A stretch of 64,000 bases of DNA from Erodium maritimum (GCA_963921825.1 OY997596.1:9429001-9493000); one strand, 5' to 3'. Shown: positions 20,139 through 32,700, counted from the first letter of the stretch. The notes: generated from the letters alone by a model not told the origin. Numbers and translations are program-made.

Positions 20139-21242
20139 TCAATCAGGAGGCCTCGCAAGAACCTCATACTTCCATTGCGTCCTCCTCTTCAAATATGGAT
20201 GTGTATGCGAGAGAAGGAACATAATGTAGCAAATGAACCTCTTCCTTGAGTTCTGCACAAACTCCAAACTCAAGGCCAACATCATCAAGCTTGCCTTAAC
20301 AGAATTATCATGATCAAACTCATCTTGGCATAGCTTGGGAGGGATATGAATCCCATGAATCGGAAAATGCACATGCCCGACAGGGTCAATAGAATCTACC
20401 GAAATAAAACAATAACTCACAAACGGGGAATGAGAACTAGCAAATGAATCAAAAACTTTATCCTCAACATTAAATTTATAAATCAACGGTATAGGTTGAA
20501 TATAAAGAATTGATTTGCTAGAATCTAAAAATGAATCTTCCACACTAAATGGAATTTCGACATTATGCTCGATGTCTAGCAAAATAAAATCAATGGGAGA
20601 TTCAAACATAACCCCTATCTTGAGAGCATCTTCCATAATACCCCTTGGATATCTGTCATCCAACTCTATGGATACTATGGGAAGACTTGGCTCAACAAGA
20701 GTTTGTGAGCTATTTTCTACAACTGTACACTCATTATTTACATCTATATAATCCAATGCATCAAGACTACATGGAGATTGAATTGGCATAATAGAAGAGG
20801 GATTAAAACTTGGTACCTCACATTCCACACTTACCTCTAAACTCATGGTTGAATCATGAGTTTCTTGCTCTGTTGTGTCACATAAGTGCTCGAAATGATC
20901 ATCCTCAATGTGGACTGCTTGATCATCAAAGTTTGTCTCATTAATCAATTGCACGAGATCATTCATTTGACCTTGAGGCTCTTGGACCATGGACGCTTGT
21001 TCCTCTTGATTCCTCATCATCTCGTCCCTCTTGTCCATCTCATCATGACGCTTTTCCTTCTCCTCAAATCGGTTTGGGAAAGCTAGACAAAAATCCTCTT
21101 CATTAGGCAGATCAAAAGTGGAAGCGTCCCCCCAATTTTGACTATATTCCATTGAATGCAAAAGAACCTCGCAATTGTAAAAATAATGATCATTAGCTCC
21201 ACATATATCACAACACCCTTTATAAGGGAACCAATTCTCCAT
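20139..21242 (-). CDS. Zinc-knuckle protein of a non-autonomous LTR element (367 aa)
   Basis: The frame opens at ATG 21242, only about 90 bp after the primer-binding-site-like sequence, and runs unbroken for 367 codons. Near the N terminus is a CX2CX4HX4C knuckle (Cys11, Cys14, His19, Cys24) of the type found in gag proteins, so RNA binding is likely. Next come a charged segment with heptad-like EKEKRHDEMDKRDEMM (about 61-77) and a long acidic C-terminal region without a recognised domain. No capsid domain precedes the knuckle, unlike a normal gag. It is probably an element-encoded protein rather than a host gene. The intact frame in an otherwise non-coding interior suggests recent activity or selection. 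Confidence 0.65.
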   Translation of the reverse strand: MENWFPYKGCCDICGANDHYFYNCEVLLHSMEYSQNWGDASTFDLPNEEDFCLAFPNRFEEKEKRHDEMDKRDEMMRNQEEQASMVQEPQGQMNDLVQLINETNFDDQAVHIEDDHFEHLCDTTEQETHDSTMSLEVSVECEVPSFNPSSIMPIQSPCSLDALDYIDVNNECTVVENSSQTLVEPSLPIVSIELDDRYPRGIMEDALKIGVMFESPIDFILLDIEHNVEIPFSVEDSFLDSSKSILYIQPIPLIYKFNVEDKVFDSFASSHSPFVSYCFISVDSIDPVGHVHFPIHGIHIPPKLCQDEFDHDNSVKASLMMLALSLEFVQNSRKRFICYIMFLLSHTHPYLKRRTQWKYEVLARPPD

Positions 21243-21332
21243 AAAAGCTACGATGCAAAGAATGAACTAAAAAATATATATACAAGAATGAAACAGACGT
21301 AACACAAACTATATAGCAAGGGTCGCCTAATT

Positions 21333-21352
21333 GCTCCCCAGCAACGGCGCCA
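21333..21352 (-). other. Primer-binding-site-like sequence
   Basis: On the minus strand it reads TGGCGCCGTTGCTGGGGAGC. This is one mismatch (C to T) from the well-known plant PBS core TGGCGCCGTTGCCGGGGA used by Tat/Athila-type elements. Confidence 0.75.
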
Positions 21353-22278
21353 TAAAACTTGGCTCGTCCTGCTGGTTTTAAATTACAAAAGCGGGACACG
21401 GCAAGTGCACCGGTCGCCAAGTAGTAACCGGAAGTAAATTCCGGGATATCGAGCCCAAGAGAGCAATAGACAATCACTTGCTATTTAAAGTTTGTAGCTA
21501 AGCTGTTTCGGTAAAAATCGAGTTTTTATGATTTGAAAATAAGCCTATAACGACTAAAAAGCAAATAAAGAAAATACAGAATTTAACAGAGAGTTTTCTT
21601 ATATTGAATCAAGTGAAGAGAAATCAAGGGCATGAGTTCATCGAGTTTATTCCATAAAATTGAACATGTTCGATTGTTGCGATGTCGACTTATTTTAGAG
21701 GCAACAAGTTGTCTCGACTCTAGTACTAACTTCTTTCGAACGATTCGGACCCTAATGGAATCTAACCACCGAGTTCTTTCGACTTTCGATGTAGGAAAAC
21801 CCAAAGCGTTAATCTCTATGACAACTTCTAACTTTTGACCAAACAAGTGTATAGCTATTGCAATTGTATTAATCCCGCTAGTTCTAGCTAGGGTTTAAAT
21901 CTAATTTACGAACGATTTTTGACCAATTTGAATTCTCTTTTTTCAAGCGTTAAATTCTAATTCAAAGCAATTATCAAGCCTACACGGGAGATAAAGCATT
22001 AAGCACAAATCGATCATAAACACTAAATCAACTCAACAATCACCACAATCAAAGCATCCAATTTATAGAAATCACTACTCTAATCCCCCATAACCCTAGA
22101 AATTGGGGGTTTAGGTGTTCATGGTGAGAAAATGCAAGGATGAAAAGAAGCAAACAATTAAACTCATAATCAAGATGAAAGTTGAGATACAATCACCGAA
22201 TTAGTCATCCAAAGCTTGTTCTTCCTCTCCTCCAATCTCTAACCTTGATGCTCTTGAAAATCCACCAAAAGAAATCCA

Positions 22279-23199
22279 CTTGTGTAGCCAATAATGGAGC
22301 TTCTCTCCAAAAATCGACACACAAATAAATCTCAAAATGCTTCTCTACCCACAAAATAGTGTTTTTAAACAAATGATCCAAAATAATACTCTCCTTTAAA
22401 TTCTATATAAAAAAAAATAAAAACTGTACAAAATGTTGCTCTCGGTTTCTTGTTCTGTACTCTGCTCTCAGAAAAATGGTGTTGAAGCCCCCCTCGACTG
22501 TTCGTGTGTCTGTGTATATACAAAAAAATGAAGAAGCTCATCTTTTTTCTTGGTTGCGGCGCAACAAAGTAGAAAATAGGGTTAACTCTGCCAGTGGACA
22601 CGCGTCGAAGAGGGAGAGGGCTGCCAGGTGGGACAGGTGTTGGCTGAAGAGAGGAGCTGCAGGTAAAGCGGGGCCAAGCGAGGGACACGTGGCGGATGAT
22701 GGTAGGCTGGTGGCTGGGAGGACAGGTATCGGACAGGGAGGGGCTGCGTCTAGAGGCAGACACGTGTCATCCGGGTGACGCGCCAGGTGTCGGGTGCTGG
22801 AGAGAAGGTGGCTAGCGGCGCCAGCTATCGCGTGTGGGGAGTGGGCTGCGATGCCACGTGTCACCCTGTGACTTGCTGCTCTCTTTTTTCGCTATTTTAT
22901 TCACCCCGGCTTCGTTTGAGCTCCGATTGATCTCGTTCTTCCGCAAAAATATTCATCTCTTTAATACCTACAAAACAAGACCAGTCATGCATATATTTCA
23001 AAGCGAACAAAACCGACCCTTTTGACGGTCTACAAACACGAAACACCAAAAATACGCTAAATATCCATCGGAACACCGAACACACCGAGGAAAACAATTA
23101 TTCATGCTAAACCTACATATATGATAGAAAATCGGGACCAAAAGCCTATATAACTCGATATAATGTGACTCTTTTATGTGTTAAAATGCACCCGCATCA
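22279..23199 (-). repeat. Right (5') LTR of the Tat-like element
   Basis: Direct repeat of 17427-18360, ending GCACCCGCATCA at 23199. If the PBS at 21333-21352 is genuine, the LTR would extend left to 21353. Confidence 0.8.
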
Positions 23200-23542
23200 A
23201 TTGTGGTGACTCGTTTTGAGCTGTTTCAGTCTTTCGAGAGAGACTCTATTTTGGGGAAACCTCTTTTGCATCGATCTCTTCTCCCTGCATATCGAATGCT
23301 AATAATAGTTCTCTTATCAAAAACATCTAATGAAATACAAATTCTCGCACCTAACACACATATATATAGGCTATCTATAAAAAGTAAAAAAAAATATGCT
23401 GCTTCAGAATCACATGGTCTGGGCACGGAGGAGGGTCTGCTGAAGCCAAAGATAAGATGCGGATGCAACAACGGGAGTAGCGTGCAACCTGCTCCCTAAG
23501 TCGTTAGATCGAGTAAGAGTCAACGGTCAACAATCCAACGGA

Positions 23543-26219
23543 CGAGAAAGATTTTGCAATGTAAAAAATATCTTATCAAATGGAAGGAGAAGGTACTAAG
23601 AGAATTAGGAGCTGACGAATTCTGAAATCAATAGTGGTTCCGTCGGAGTAATTGGTCAACTAAACACAAGTATGGCTATGGAGGCAAAGGCACTGAAGTT
23701 TTGGGCCAACAGATTTCTGAGTTAGCACATGTTCTACGAGCTTCACATGTGTACGGGTGGGCATCGGCCGGGTCCCGACAATATTTTTGTTATTCGTAAC
23801 CCAAACCGAGAGGATTGGTTACTTGAAATCTATAACCGTCACCGTACCGGATTCCAACGGAAAACCTAAAAACCGACCGTCACGGAGCCGGCCGGTTACG
23901 GTTTTTAACCGGTTCATTGGGCTTTCTTTCGGGCTTTCAATTAAAGCCCAAAATAGAAAGAAAAAAATCAAATTCTGAAACAACTAGAACAATAAAATCA
24001 ATTTACAACAAAAACACAATCAATTATTATTAGTAATTTTTTATTAAGCTACTACATCAAGAAAACCATTTAAAAAAAGTCTTAATGGTCTTTAAAAACA
24101 AAAACCTTCAAGTTAAATACATGCCACAAATAATAAATAAAATATTAAAATGTATGTTTATTCAAGTAAAAGAATTTAAATTCAAGTTCATTACAATAAA
24201 ATAAACTTTGAACTCTAAAATTAAAAAAATTCATTAATATTAGTGTCAACATTTAATTTATTTTAACTTGAACAACCAACTTACTACATGATTTTCTATA
24301 GGCAAATTTATGATTAAAAATAAGGGTTAAATGTTGAAACTAATCTCCTACATTTTACCTCTGTTACACTGATAATGTAATACTAGTGTCAACATTTAAT
24401 TTAAACGTCTTGTAATACTATAACCATCAAATTAGTAAACCAAAACATAAACATTTTTATATACACATCTAAAGCCGGTCGGTCGGTTTTTTACCGGTTT
24501 GGAAGATTAAAAACCGTACCCACCAAAAATATTATCGGGTTGGTATTTACTTAATCGTAACCGTCGTCGTTGACACCGGATCGGGTGATTCCGGTAATGG
24601 GGACGGCCGGTGACGATCGATTTTCATTGACGATCGCATGTTTCCCAGCCCTACCCATGTAGATCATTTGCAACACGAGCCTCAGGATAAGGTTCAGATA
24701 GAGGAATTGGAGTTACTTGAAGATGGTGACACTATTACAAACATTAACAAGGAAATTGCTACAGTCCAGTTACATGTAGAAACTCAGTTACAGGATGAAG
24801 TGATGGTGGGGGCTAGGTCTGACTTGGGAAAGGAGACAAATCAACCTTCACAAGTCTTGGTAACACAAAGCATTAATGAGGATGAGATAGTTGTTGACAC
24901 TGTACTCACTGATAGCCCTACTGACGCAGCTCAGCAACAAGGTCCACTAACTCAGTTAATTTTTTAGGGAAGTTTAAATGAGAAACATTTGGGCCAAAAT
25001 GCTAATTATAATTTTCAAAGCCCAGTGCTCTTGCTCAGAAGTGGCTAGGATAGGAGGAAAGGAAAAAAAAATCCTCAACCTTTATCTATGCAACCAGGTC
25101 TAGGGTAGGTAAATCCAAAACAACTACAACTGTTGCCTCTCCTCTTACAGGCTCCAAGGATAAAACTGATAAGAGGAATAGGATTCTTGAATCCAATGGG
25201 AAGGTTACTTGGGACTACTGTAAAATCATAGGCTTAAAGGCATTTGCTACTGATGTTGAGGTTGCTGAACAATTTGAAAACCTCAATGAAGAACTGTAGA
25301 ATAGAGTCACACTAGAAGCTGAATTAGAAAATAATTTTGAAGACTTGGAAGATGATCAGGATAAGGGGTTGGAGGAATTAAACTCCAATCAGGGTCAACT
25401 TAATTAGTATATGATGAAACTCCTCTCATAGAATGTGAGAAGAGCATCCTTTAGGAAGAAGCAGAGGATGATAAGTTTTGTGTTAAAAATGCAAAGGTTG
25501 AATATTTTACTTTTACAGGAGACCAAAATTGTTCAATTACCTTTCAAGTTCCTCAAATCATATGATTGCTCTACACATTGGGAATGTGACTTAATTCCAT
25601 CCAATGGGTTATCTGGAAGCTTGATTTCAGCTTAGGACTCTAAGGACTTTCTTTTGCAGAGAACCATAATAAAGGAAATTGTCATTTACTGGTTTGGGTA
25701 CTAGCAATCAAACTTACTATATTTTCAGTGGAATGGGCTCATTTCAACAAGTATAACTCATACTCTTTTCACCAATGTTTAAATTCTTCTCTTCAGTGAC
25801 AAAGAATTAGAAGGGAAAATCTTCTATCTCATATCAGTTAGTTTCTGAACTGATTAGAGATTCTGTTCTTGGGAAATTGTTGTTGTTCTGGATTTGTTGG
25901 GGCTGTTTCTGGTATTTTGCCCTGGGGTTTCTTTGAGCTGATCAGTGTGGTTGGTGGTAGGTATCATTGGTTTGAGTTACCTTTGTGTGGAGGAGTTTGG
26001 GTGGGTTTAGTTAGTTGTCTTGGGTCGTAAGTTAGGGTTGGGTTCTGTGGTGTTGGTGACTTGGGGCGCAAGTTTTACAATTGGGAAGGGATTTCAGTCT
26101 TTTGTGTGTTTTTGTTTTGTTGTTTGTTGTTGTACTTGGGAGGTTTTTTCCTCCTCTCTCTTGAATCCTTCTCAGATTATTGAAAGCTTAATGATAATCA
26201 TTTGCTTCTTCAAAAAAAT
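23543..26219 (+). mobile_element. LINE remnant (ORF1 tail plus ORF2 endonuclease start) with 12-bp TSD
   Basis: CAATCCAACGGA occurs at 23531-23542 and 26220-26231 and fixes the ends. The 3' end reads TTTGCTTCTTCAAAAAAAT. ORF1 remnants: 24638-24967, and a degraded tail to about 25405 ending ELNSNQGQLN. ORF2 begins at about 25412 with MKLLS-stop-NVR, then KKQRMISFVLKMQRLNILLLQETKI, the endonuclease N-terminus with its catalytic Glu (QETK). The frame then collapses and most of ORF2 is deleted, leaving a 3' UTR from about 25640. A hAT MITE is inserted within ORF1. Confidence 0.82.
23752..24653. mobile_element. Non-autonomous hAT element (MITE) of about 0.9 kb
   Basis: Ends TACGGGTGGGCAT and (inverted) TAGGGCTGGGAAA, with CCGG/CCGGT-rich subterminal repeats on both sides (CGGCCGGTTACGG, AACCGGTT; inverted near 24475-24615). 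The 8-bp flanks CACATGTG (23744-23751) and CCCATGTA (24654-24661) agree at 6 of 8 bases. The AT-rich centre has no transposase. Removing it joins two parts of a LINE ORF1. Confidence 0.7.
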
Positions 26220-26231
26220 CAATCCAACGGA

Positions 26232-26543
26232 TCGGGATAGAATTCAGCAAATGAGAACAGACGACTGAGATGAGCTTGAGAGTGAGTCAGTAGATCGAAC
26301 AAACAGATGACGTGCGACGCACTGTATGCCATGGAGCTGCATGACACCATATATAACTTGGGAGCATATTTTTTTCACTTTTAATTTTACGCTTCAAAAG
26401 CTCATTTCTGCTTCACTTGTGCTCCGATTGACCTCGTTCTTGCGCCCATAATTTTATTTTTTTGTGGCCTACAAAACAAGACCAATAATGAATATATTTG
26501 GAACAAAATAAAAATATCGAAAATGAACGAGGTTTTGCAAAAT
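26232..26543 (-). repeat. Remnant of a Tat-like LTR (left part)
   Basis: TGCTCCGATTGACCTCGTTC, TACAAAACAAGACCA and ATGAATATATTTGGAAC match the LTRs at 18075-18170 and 22915-23010. The LTR appears to resume after the nested block at 44005 and ends CGCTCATCA at 44099 (minus-strand start TGATGAGCG). Confidence 0.6.
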
Positions 26544-26977
26544 TATTAAATTGTCAAGCCCCAAATCCGGTTTTTACCGGACTCGAGACGTGAACTAAAA
26601 TTTAAAATAAAAACGTTCTTTAAAATGAAACATCATCTCAATTAAATCTTTAACCGCGTAAATAACATAAATGGGTCCTACGCCCGAGTTCATAACAAAT
26701 AAGTTTGAATTCGAAAGCAGGAGTACATCTTTAAGAACAATAACTAATACCCAGACTCTCGCTAAAGCTCCCAAGCCTCGAGACGTCCTCTAGTCCAAAT
26801 CACGATCATAACCTGTAGAAAAAGTAGTAAAGGGGATGAGCATTTTCGCTCACCTCCACGGATATCCGTCCGATTGTGGCATACTAGTAAAGCACGATAA
26901 ATCACTACTTCAACGGGACTCTAAACAACACGAGGCCTAACCAACCATTGAAACCATTCAACCTTCAATACTGATAC

Positions 26978-29900
26978 TGTCACGCCCCAAATCCGGTTTT
27001 GGCCGGACTCAAGACGTGACTTAAGTTGACAATTAAATAGTAACAAAATAATAATAAAATCGATTTACTTCTCAAATAGGTTCCGATCAAATACTCAAGT
27101 AATCAGTTCAAAATCGTAAATAAGAGTCAAGGCTCTAAATGGAATACATAAAATATGAGGTTCAGTACAGATGACCAACACGTCTCTAAGCTAAACACCC
27201 TGACTATCCAGAAGCTCCCGAGCCTCGAGTCCACTAAACATCAAGCAAGCCTGTATAGACAATGGATAACCAACAGGAGGGATGAGCTTACGCTCAGTAG
27301 GGAAAATTATAAACAGTTAACCTCCAATTTAGTAATAAAACTGCGTTAGCGCGACGACACATTTTGCAATTAATACATTTAATCAATAAGATGCTGTCAA
27401 TGGGTAAAGGTAAGAAAAATATCACATTCTTAAAGGTAACGGTAACTTATGAGAGAATAAGTGAAAAGCGTTGTAAATACTTGAAAACTACTAAAGTGGG
27501 AACAAGTAAACATCACACCAACAACTCGAATCCTCAATACTCCGATCCAATAATAGGTTTTTGTGTCATGCCGGATCCCATACTCCGATCCACAATAGAG
27601 TACTCGTGTCATGTCAGATTTTCCCTCGGTCCAGAGGAGGCACATACATCGGGCTACCAGTAATATCCCTGAGGGACACATATCGTCGGGATTCTCGGAA
27701 ATGCCCTCAAAGGACCATATGTCATCAAGAACCAAGATAATGCTCCCGCAGGACGCATATACTCGGGTGAATCAACAAGTAACCATTCCCCACAGGGTAA
27801 ACCATCCATTTGCCCCGCAGGGTCAACTATCTAATGCCCCGCAGGGTCCAATAACCAATGCCCCGCAGGGTCCAATAACAAATGGCCCGCAGAGTAAACC
27901 ATCCATCGGCTATGATACTACCCCACACCGGAATTCTCTACGGTGCGGGTACCATACCGGATCACCAATAATCATTCCCCGCAGGGTAAAACATTCCTCG
28001 GCTATGATACTACCCCATACCGGAATCCTCTACGGTGTGGGTACCATACCGGATCTCAATAATCATCTCAAACACACACAAGAGACTAACATGCCAATAC
28101 ATCATACAACCAAAGCTTAGAAAATCACAATTTCATCACAACACACCAAAGGGATCCATATACCATTACACTTACCGTTATACTTACCAATCGCGATCCA
28201 TCGGTTTACCATTCACCCGATCGTACCATTTGGCACAATCAATTACACTCAATCATTCATTCAATCATTCAAACATCCATTCAATCATTCAATCATTCAA
28301 GCATACGATTTATCTAGTTCGTTAGACTCTTAATTTATCCTGAAGACTAAGCAAGCAATGCATGTGAGGCAACCACAACAAATCCTATGGCTCATCTCGG
28401 CCTTTCAACCAGCACGACAATTTCCCAGGTATTGAAAGTGAGTTAACTAGTTATTCACATTCTACGCATGCATACTAGACATGTCCGGTTATTAATAATT
28501 GAAAGACGGTTATTCTAGTTATTCGCATCCTATATGTAATCTAGGACCTTTCCGATTTTATTAACCTAATAGGCATACTAAGCATTAAATTACACGAGGA
28601 GTTTAATACTTTCCTTACCTAGAGGTCTTCCTCTATTAAAACTCTTAGCTGTAGAAGTCCGGGCTAGTCTTCTCGTCGTCTACTAATGGTCCAAATCCTT
28701 GTCTTCCTCCGAGCTCAGTCCCACGGTCTTGGATCATAATAATACTAAAATTAGTAGCTAAACAGAGCGATATTCAACTGAAATTGAACTCGAAATTTCA
28801 AGTCAAAGGAATGAACTCGGAATTGAACTAGGCTCAAGAGGGAAGGGTTATAGTTCTGGAACCCAGGCCCGGAATCTGGCCCGTCTCGTGTCACCATCCG
28901 GCTCGGAATCTGATACGGAACGTATCACGGTCTGGTCCGGAACCAGACACGGACCGCGCCACAGACCGTCCCGGTACCAGACACGGACCGCGCGACACAC
29001 CGGCCCGGAATCAGACACGGACCGTGCGAGGTCCCGTGGCGGAGTCTGGACCGTTCCACGCCGCGTACCGTGATGGTATCCAGCCCGTTCTGTGCGGCAT
29101 GCCGTGCCGGCACCACACCCGTTCCGGGTCCTATTCCATGCCGAACCAGACCAGAACCTTCCCCTTTCTTCCCCAACTGGGATTCCTCGAAAATCAACCC
29201 AAAATCTGCAATTCCAGCACCAAACAACTCCAAAAATAACCAACAAAACCTCCAAACCTCAACACCCTCAATGGGTTTCATCAAAACTTCAACCAACACA
29301 ATCAAAACAACATAACTTCACTAATTCCTCTTCAAACAACAAGTAATGAAGCTAGTTCTTCAAGTTCAAGCCAAAACCCACAAAACCCAAAACTAGAAAG
29401 TGGATGAAATGAGAAGTTAAGAGCATCCATACCTTTAGGATGAGGAGATGATGAAGCTAGCAAGCTTTAGGAGGAGAAATGGTGAAGAGATGAGCCAAAA
29501 ACCCTCCCTTTTCTCTCCTTCTTCTTGCTCAAGCCAAGTAGCTTCTCCCTTTTTCTCCTTCTAGCAATACTCAGCTGCAACAAGGTGTGAATGGCTGAAT
29601 TGTCTCCAACAATTGCCTTAAATGACCTAAAAAGCTAAATGACCAAAAGCCCCTTTCAAGTTCTATCCACTTAAAGGCTTTAAGGAGGGGTAAAAGGCCA
29701 TTTAAACTCATTTTCTTCTCATCCAAGACTCTAATGCCATGTGGCATTGTGGGAGACACTTTCTTTTAATTTAAATCCAGCAGTTCAAGTTTAAGTCGGA
29801 AAAAGTCGATAAAAAGCTCGAGTTTGACCAAAAGTTGACCGTCACAATATTACAGTCAAACTGAAGGAACTAAGCTAACCGTGATTACGGATAAGCTTTT

Positions 29901-30018
29901 TGGGCCCCGAAAAGGTCCCGAATGACTCCCGGAGTCATCGGTTGACTTTTCCGTTTGTAAGTCAAACTTCGTCCAAGTTCACCGGTTCGACCGGGATCGA
30001 CCGGGGGCGGTTCTTACA
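26978..30018 (-). repeat. LTR 1 of the tandem chromovirus (3.0 kb)
   Basis: Bounded by TGTCACGCCCCAAATCCGG and ...GGCGGTTCTTACA. It is followed by ATCTACCCCCCTTAAAAGAATTTCGTCCTCGAAAT, which is the polypurine tract and its upstream block in reverse. It contains a minisatellite, ATTCA-type microsatellites (about 28240-28310) and a GC-rich island (28860-29100). Confidence 0.88.
27783..27900. repeat. Minisatellite of about 24-bp units in the LTR
   Basis: Units built on GCCCCGCAGGGTCCAATAACCAAT repeat about five times with drift. A shorter and differently mutated array is at 35758-35850 in LTR 2. Confidence 0.75.
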
Positions 30019-30460
30019 ATCTACCCCCCTTAAAAGAATTTCGTCCTCGAAATTTAAAATAGGGTTCCTCAAGGTCGAACAGGTGGACACATTTGTCGCG
30101 AACTTAATCCTCGTGTTTCCAAGTCGATTCCGCTCCTCGGTGCTTCCGCTGCACTCGTACCAGCGGGAGTCTAGTCCCGCAGGACCTTCTTTCGTGCATC
30201 CAAGGTTCTAATTGATTGATCATCCTATGAGACATCATCTGCTAACTCGGTGTCCGTCCACTCGATAACGTGGGAAGGGTCTGTAGTGTACTTCTGTGGC
30301 TGGGATACGTGAAAGACGCTATGCACGTTACCGAGTCGTCGTTGTAATGCAAGGCTATAAGAAACGGCTCTAACTTGCCCAAAATCTCAGAAGATCCGAT
30401 AAAACGCGGGGCTAGCTTTCCTACGTCGCGGTTGAACCGCAATAGCCCTTCTTTGGGCTC
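30019..30460 (-). pseudogene. Integrase C-terminus and chromodomain remnant of the tandem chromovirus
   Basis: On the minus strand RFNRDVGKLAPRFIGSSEILGKLE (30370-30442) is the GPF/GPY-like end of integrase; relatives read APRFIGPFEIL. The following FHVS/chromodomain region (30060-30300) is present but shifted out of frame. The adjacent purine tract leads into LTR 1. The catalytic core is not visible. A near-identical copy lies at about 37995-38420. Confidence 0.7.
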
Positions 30461-32700
30461 GCCCTCAGAAATACGTGATCACCAACCGTAACTCAAAAGG
30501 TCGACCTAGTCTATATGCGTAGCCCTTCTCTCAGCGCTGCGCGGTCTTTGACCGTTCATGAAACAACGCAACCTTCACTTAATCGTGCTTCACTAGATCA
30601 CGCTAGTTACTCAAACGTCATACTTAGCGGTGCAAAACCGTCTTACCCAAAAAAAATCACAAATCCAACGTGCAACGTCTCACACCAACTCAAAGAAATA
30701 CCGAGTAAAGGCACGAGCCTGAAAACACCCAAAACTCTTAAGAAAACTCAAGTATCGGTCTAGAAATCCTAGATTGGAATTTCCGTCGGTACATGGACCA
30801 TGCCGGAACACTCTGCAAGTCGAACAAAGTCGGAACCATACACTAACGTTACTTCTCGACTTCCACCTTATTAATCGTCACAGGGACTAACCACAACAGA
30901 ACTCGAACACTACCAAGTCATGACCAACAACCAACAAACTTACAAGGAAGTAATACACAATGCATTCGTCAGGACGATAGATCTCACAATCACTGCTGGG
31001 TTTGGAACAACCAAAGAAATACACAACTTACCGATATCTAGTTGGAAGGCGACACGCATCAAAACATACCACAATCAAAGGCTCATGCCGTACCAAGCAT
31101 GGCACACTTGTTCGATCATAGTAACAGGTCACACCGGGTAAATCCTTTCAAGGTTCTCAACTTGATAACGGTTCAGTCACACATAAAGTATCACCATCCT
31201 AGATCATGGAAAAAAACCATCAGAACTCAACTGCGATCGATCAAGAAGGTTATCCAACCTGCTATATTTCTCTTACCGTTGACACTTGCTCACATACTAT
31301 CAATCGACCAACTTATAAATCGTTTCGTCCGAGTCATCACAATAGTGAGTACACAACAGCATTGAAATCTCGAGAATTTGAACGGTCTTTGGGGTACCTT
31401 GCGCGTAAATCTTCAAACGTCTGTCAAACAACTTAGGACCAGTCACTGGTCAACTCTAAATTCTCACTGTGCTCTGCATGGCACAAAACCTGACCTACCA
31501 TACGATACTTTGTTCGATACCATCTTGTTACTGGTCTGGAAGCTCGTGGTAGTCGTATTTCGCTAACTGTTTCCGAATATCAACGTGAGGTGCTCTCACT
31601 TCTACGGTGTAACTTAGCGGTTACGCTAGTCCTCGCGGGACGTTGGCTTTCATTCTTCCCCTGTCGACAAGGATACGTCTTGGTGCTCGGTTCGCGTTCT
31701 TCGTATTCCGCTCTATTGGGAATGTCGCTTGATGTCATTGTATCTCTCGAGATTGCTCACCTGCAGCGTGCGGCGTAACTGATGTGACTTTCGTAACACG
31801 TCTTCTTTGCTGCTGCGCGGCACGAACTCTCTCCTTGATCCAGTCTTGGTGTCGTCGTCGTTGGCCGTCTTCTTCTGGAACTTTTCGCGTCGGCACCGAG
31901 CGTCGGGTCTTCGTCTTGATGCGGTCCGCTCCTCTCCTTCTTGACGCGTGCTGCATTCTTCTCGGTGATGCGCTCGGACAGGTCCTTCGTCTTTCTGGCT
32001 CTTCGGGCTGACGTTCGGTGCGGTCTCTCTGCTGGCGTGAATCTGCATGGTCCAAGAATGCGGGCGTCTTTTCTGGTCTCATGTTAGTTCCGAGGTCGTC
32101 CTCGTGAACTGGTAGCAATCTGATTGGCTCTTCGGGTAGGAACTTAGGGAAAACAGTCTAATCTAATCTTACACGTACGACTCACACTTGTCCACTCTGC
32201 GCTTGTTAACCGGGGTGTCAAGACGAAAAGGGTCGTCTCAAAGGTTCGAATCTGATGACCTAAATATTTTAGCGGGGGTAGAAGAAGCTGGAGATTACGA
32301 CCCTGTGGGTTATGGGTCCACCACGCTTCCGCGACGCTACTCTTATCTTATCGTCACTTGGTCATCTCCGGTGACCTTTCGGACCGTTTACTGGTCATGG
32401 CTGTAGCCTTTCACTGCTCGGGCATTCGCTGCTGATAGCATTCGACGAACGCCTGTTGTTTCACCACTCGGTTGTTAAAACTCGATCCGCACTCTCGAAG
32501 AAGGACATAACTTCCCGTACGACTAGGTCTGTTACTCCACTTTCAAACTCATACTGACACTAGTCGGTACTACCACACCTCTAGTCGGTGTATTAAGATA
32601 CAAGGGGGGCTTAACAGTTTTAATTTCGTTCCAACATAAAGTAACCACGAAACAACACACCCACGTGTAATACTCAAGTGTCAGCAAACACAAAATCCAA
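30461..32700. other. Interior of the chromovirus without recognisable pol
   Basis: This is where protease, RT and RNase H should lie, but none of their landmarks (YxDD, DQxL) is seen in any frame. Arg-rich frames at 31713-32118 (-) are of unknown meaning. The stretch 30019-31010 is duplicated at 37995-38990. Confidence 0.5.

Larger units (their letters stand above)
17427..23199 (-). mobile_element. Non-autonomous Tat-like LTR retrotransposon
   Basis: Direct repeats of about 930 bp lie at 17427-18360 and 22279-23199, bounded on the right by TGATGCGGGTGCA (minus-strand LTR start). The candidate TSD is ATTGT (17422-17426, 23200-23204). The polypurine tract is AAGTGTGGGGTGT (minus strand) at 18361-18373. 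One ORF (20139-21242, minus) encodes a zinc-knuckle protein. No protease, RT, RNase H or integrase is visible in the interior of about 3 kb. A 20-base sequence like a Tat/Athila primer-binding site lies at 21333-21352, some 930 bp inside the repeat edge. In related plant elements the LTR reaches up to that site, so the 5' LTR may really be 21353-23199 and the 3' LTR a truncated version. Confidence 0.8.

Noticed and set aside
27783..27900. Regularly spaced repeats resembling a CRISPR array
   Set aside because: Units are contiguous and drifted with no unique spacers, lie in an LTR, and the genome is a plant's.
31713..32118. Arg-rich minus-strand frames between gag and integrase remnants
   Set aside because: Position would suit protease/RT, but no catalytic motifs are present. 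The frames overlap each other in different registers, so I do not call a protein.
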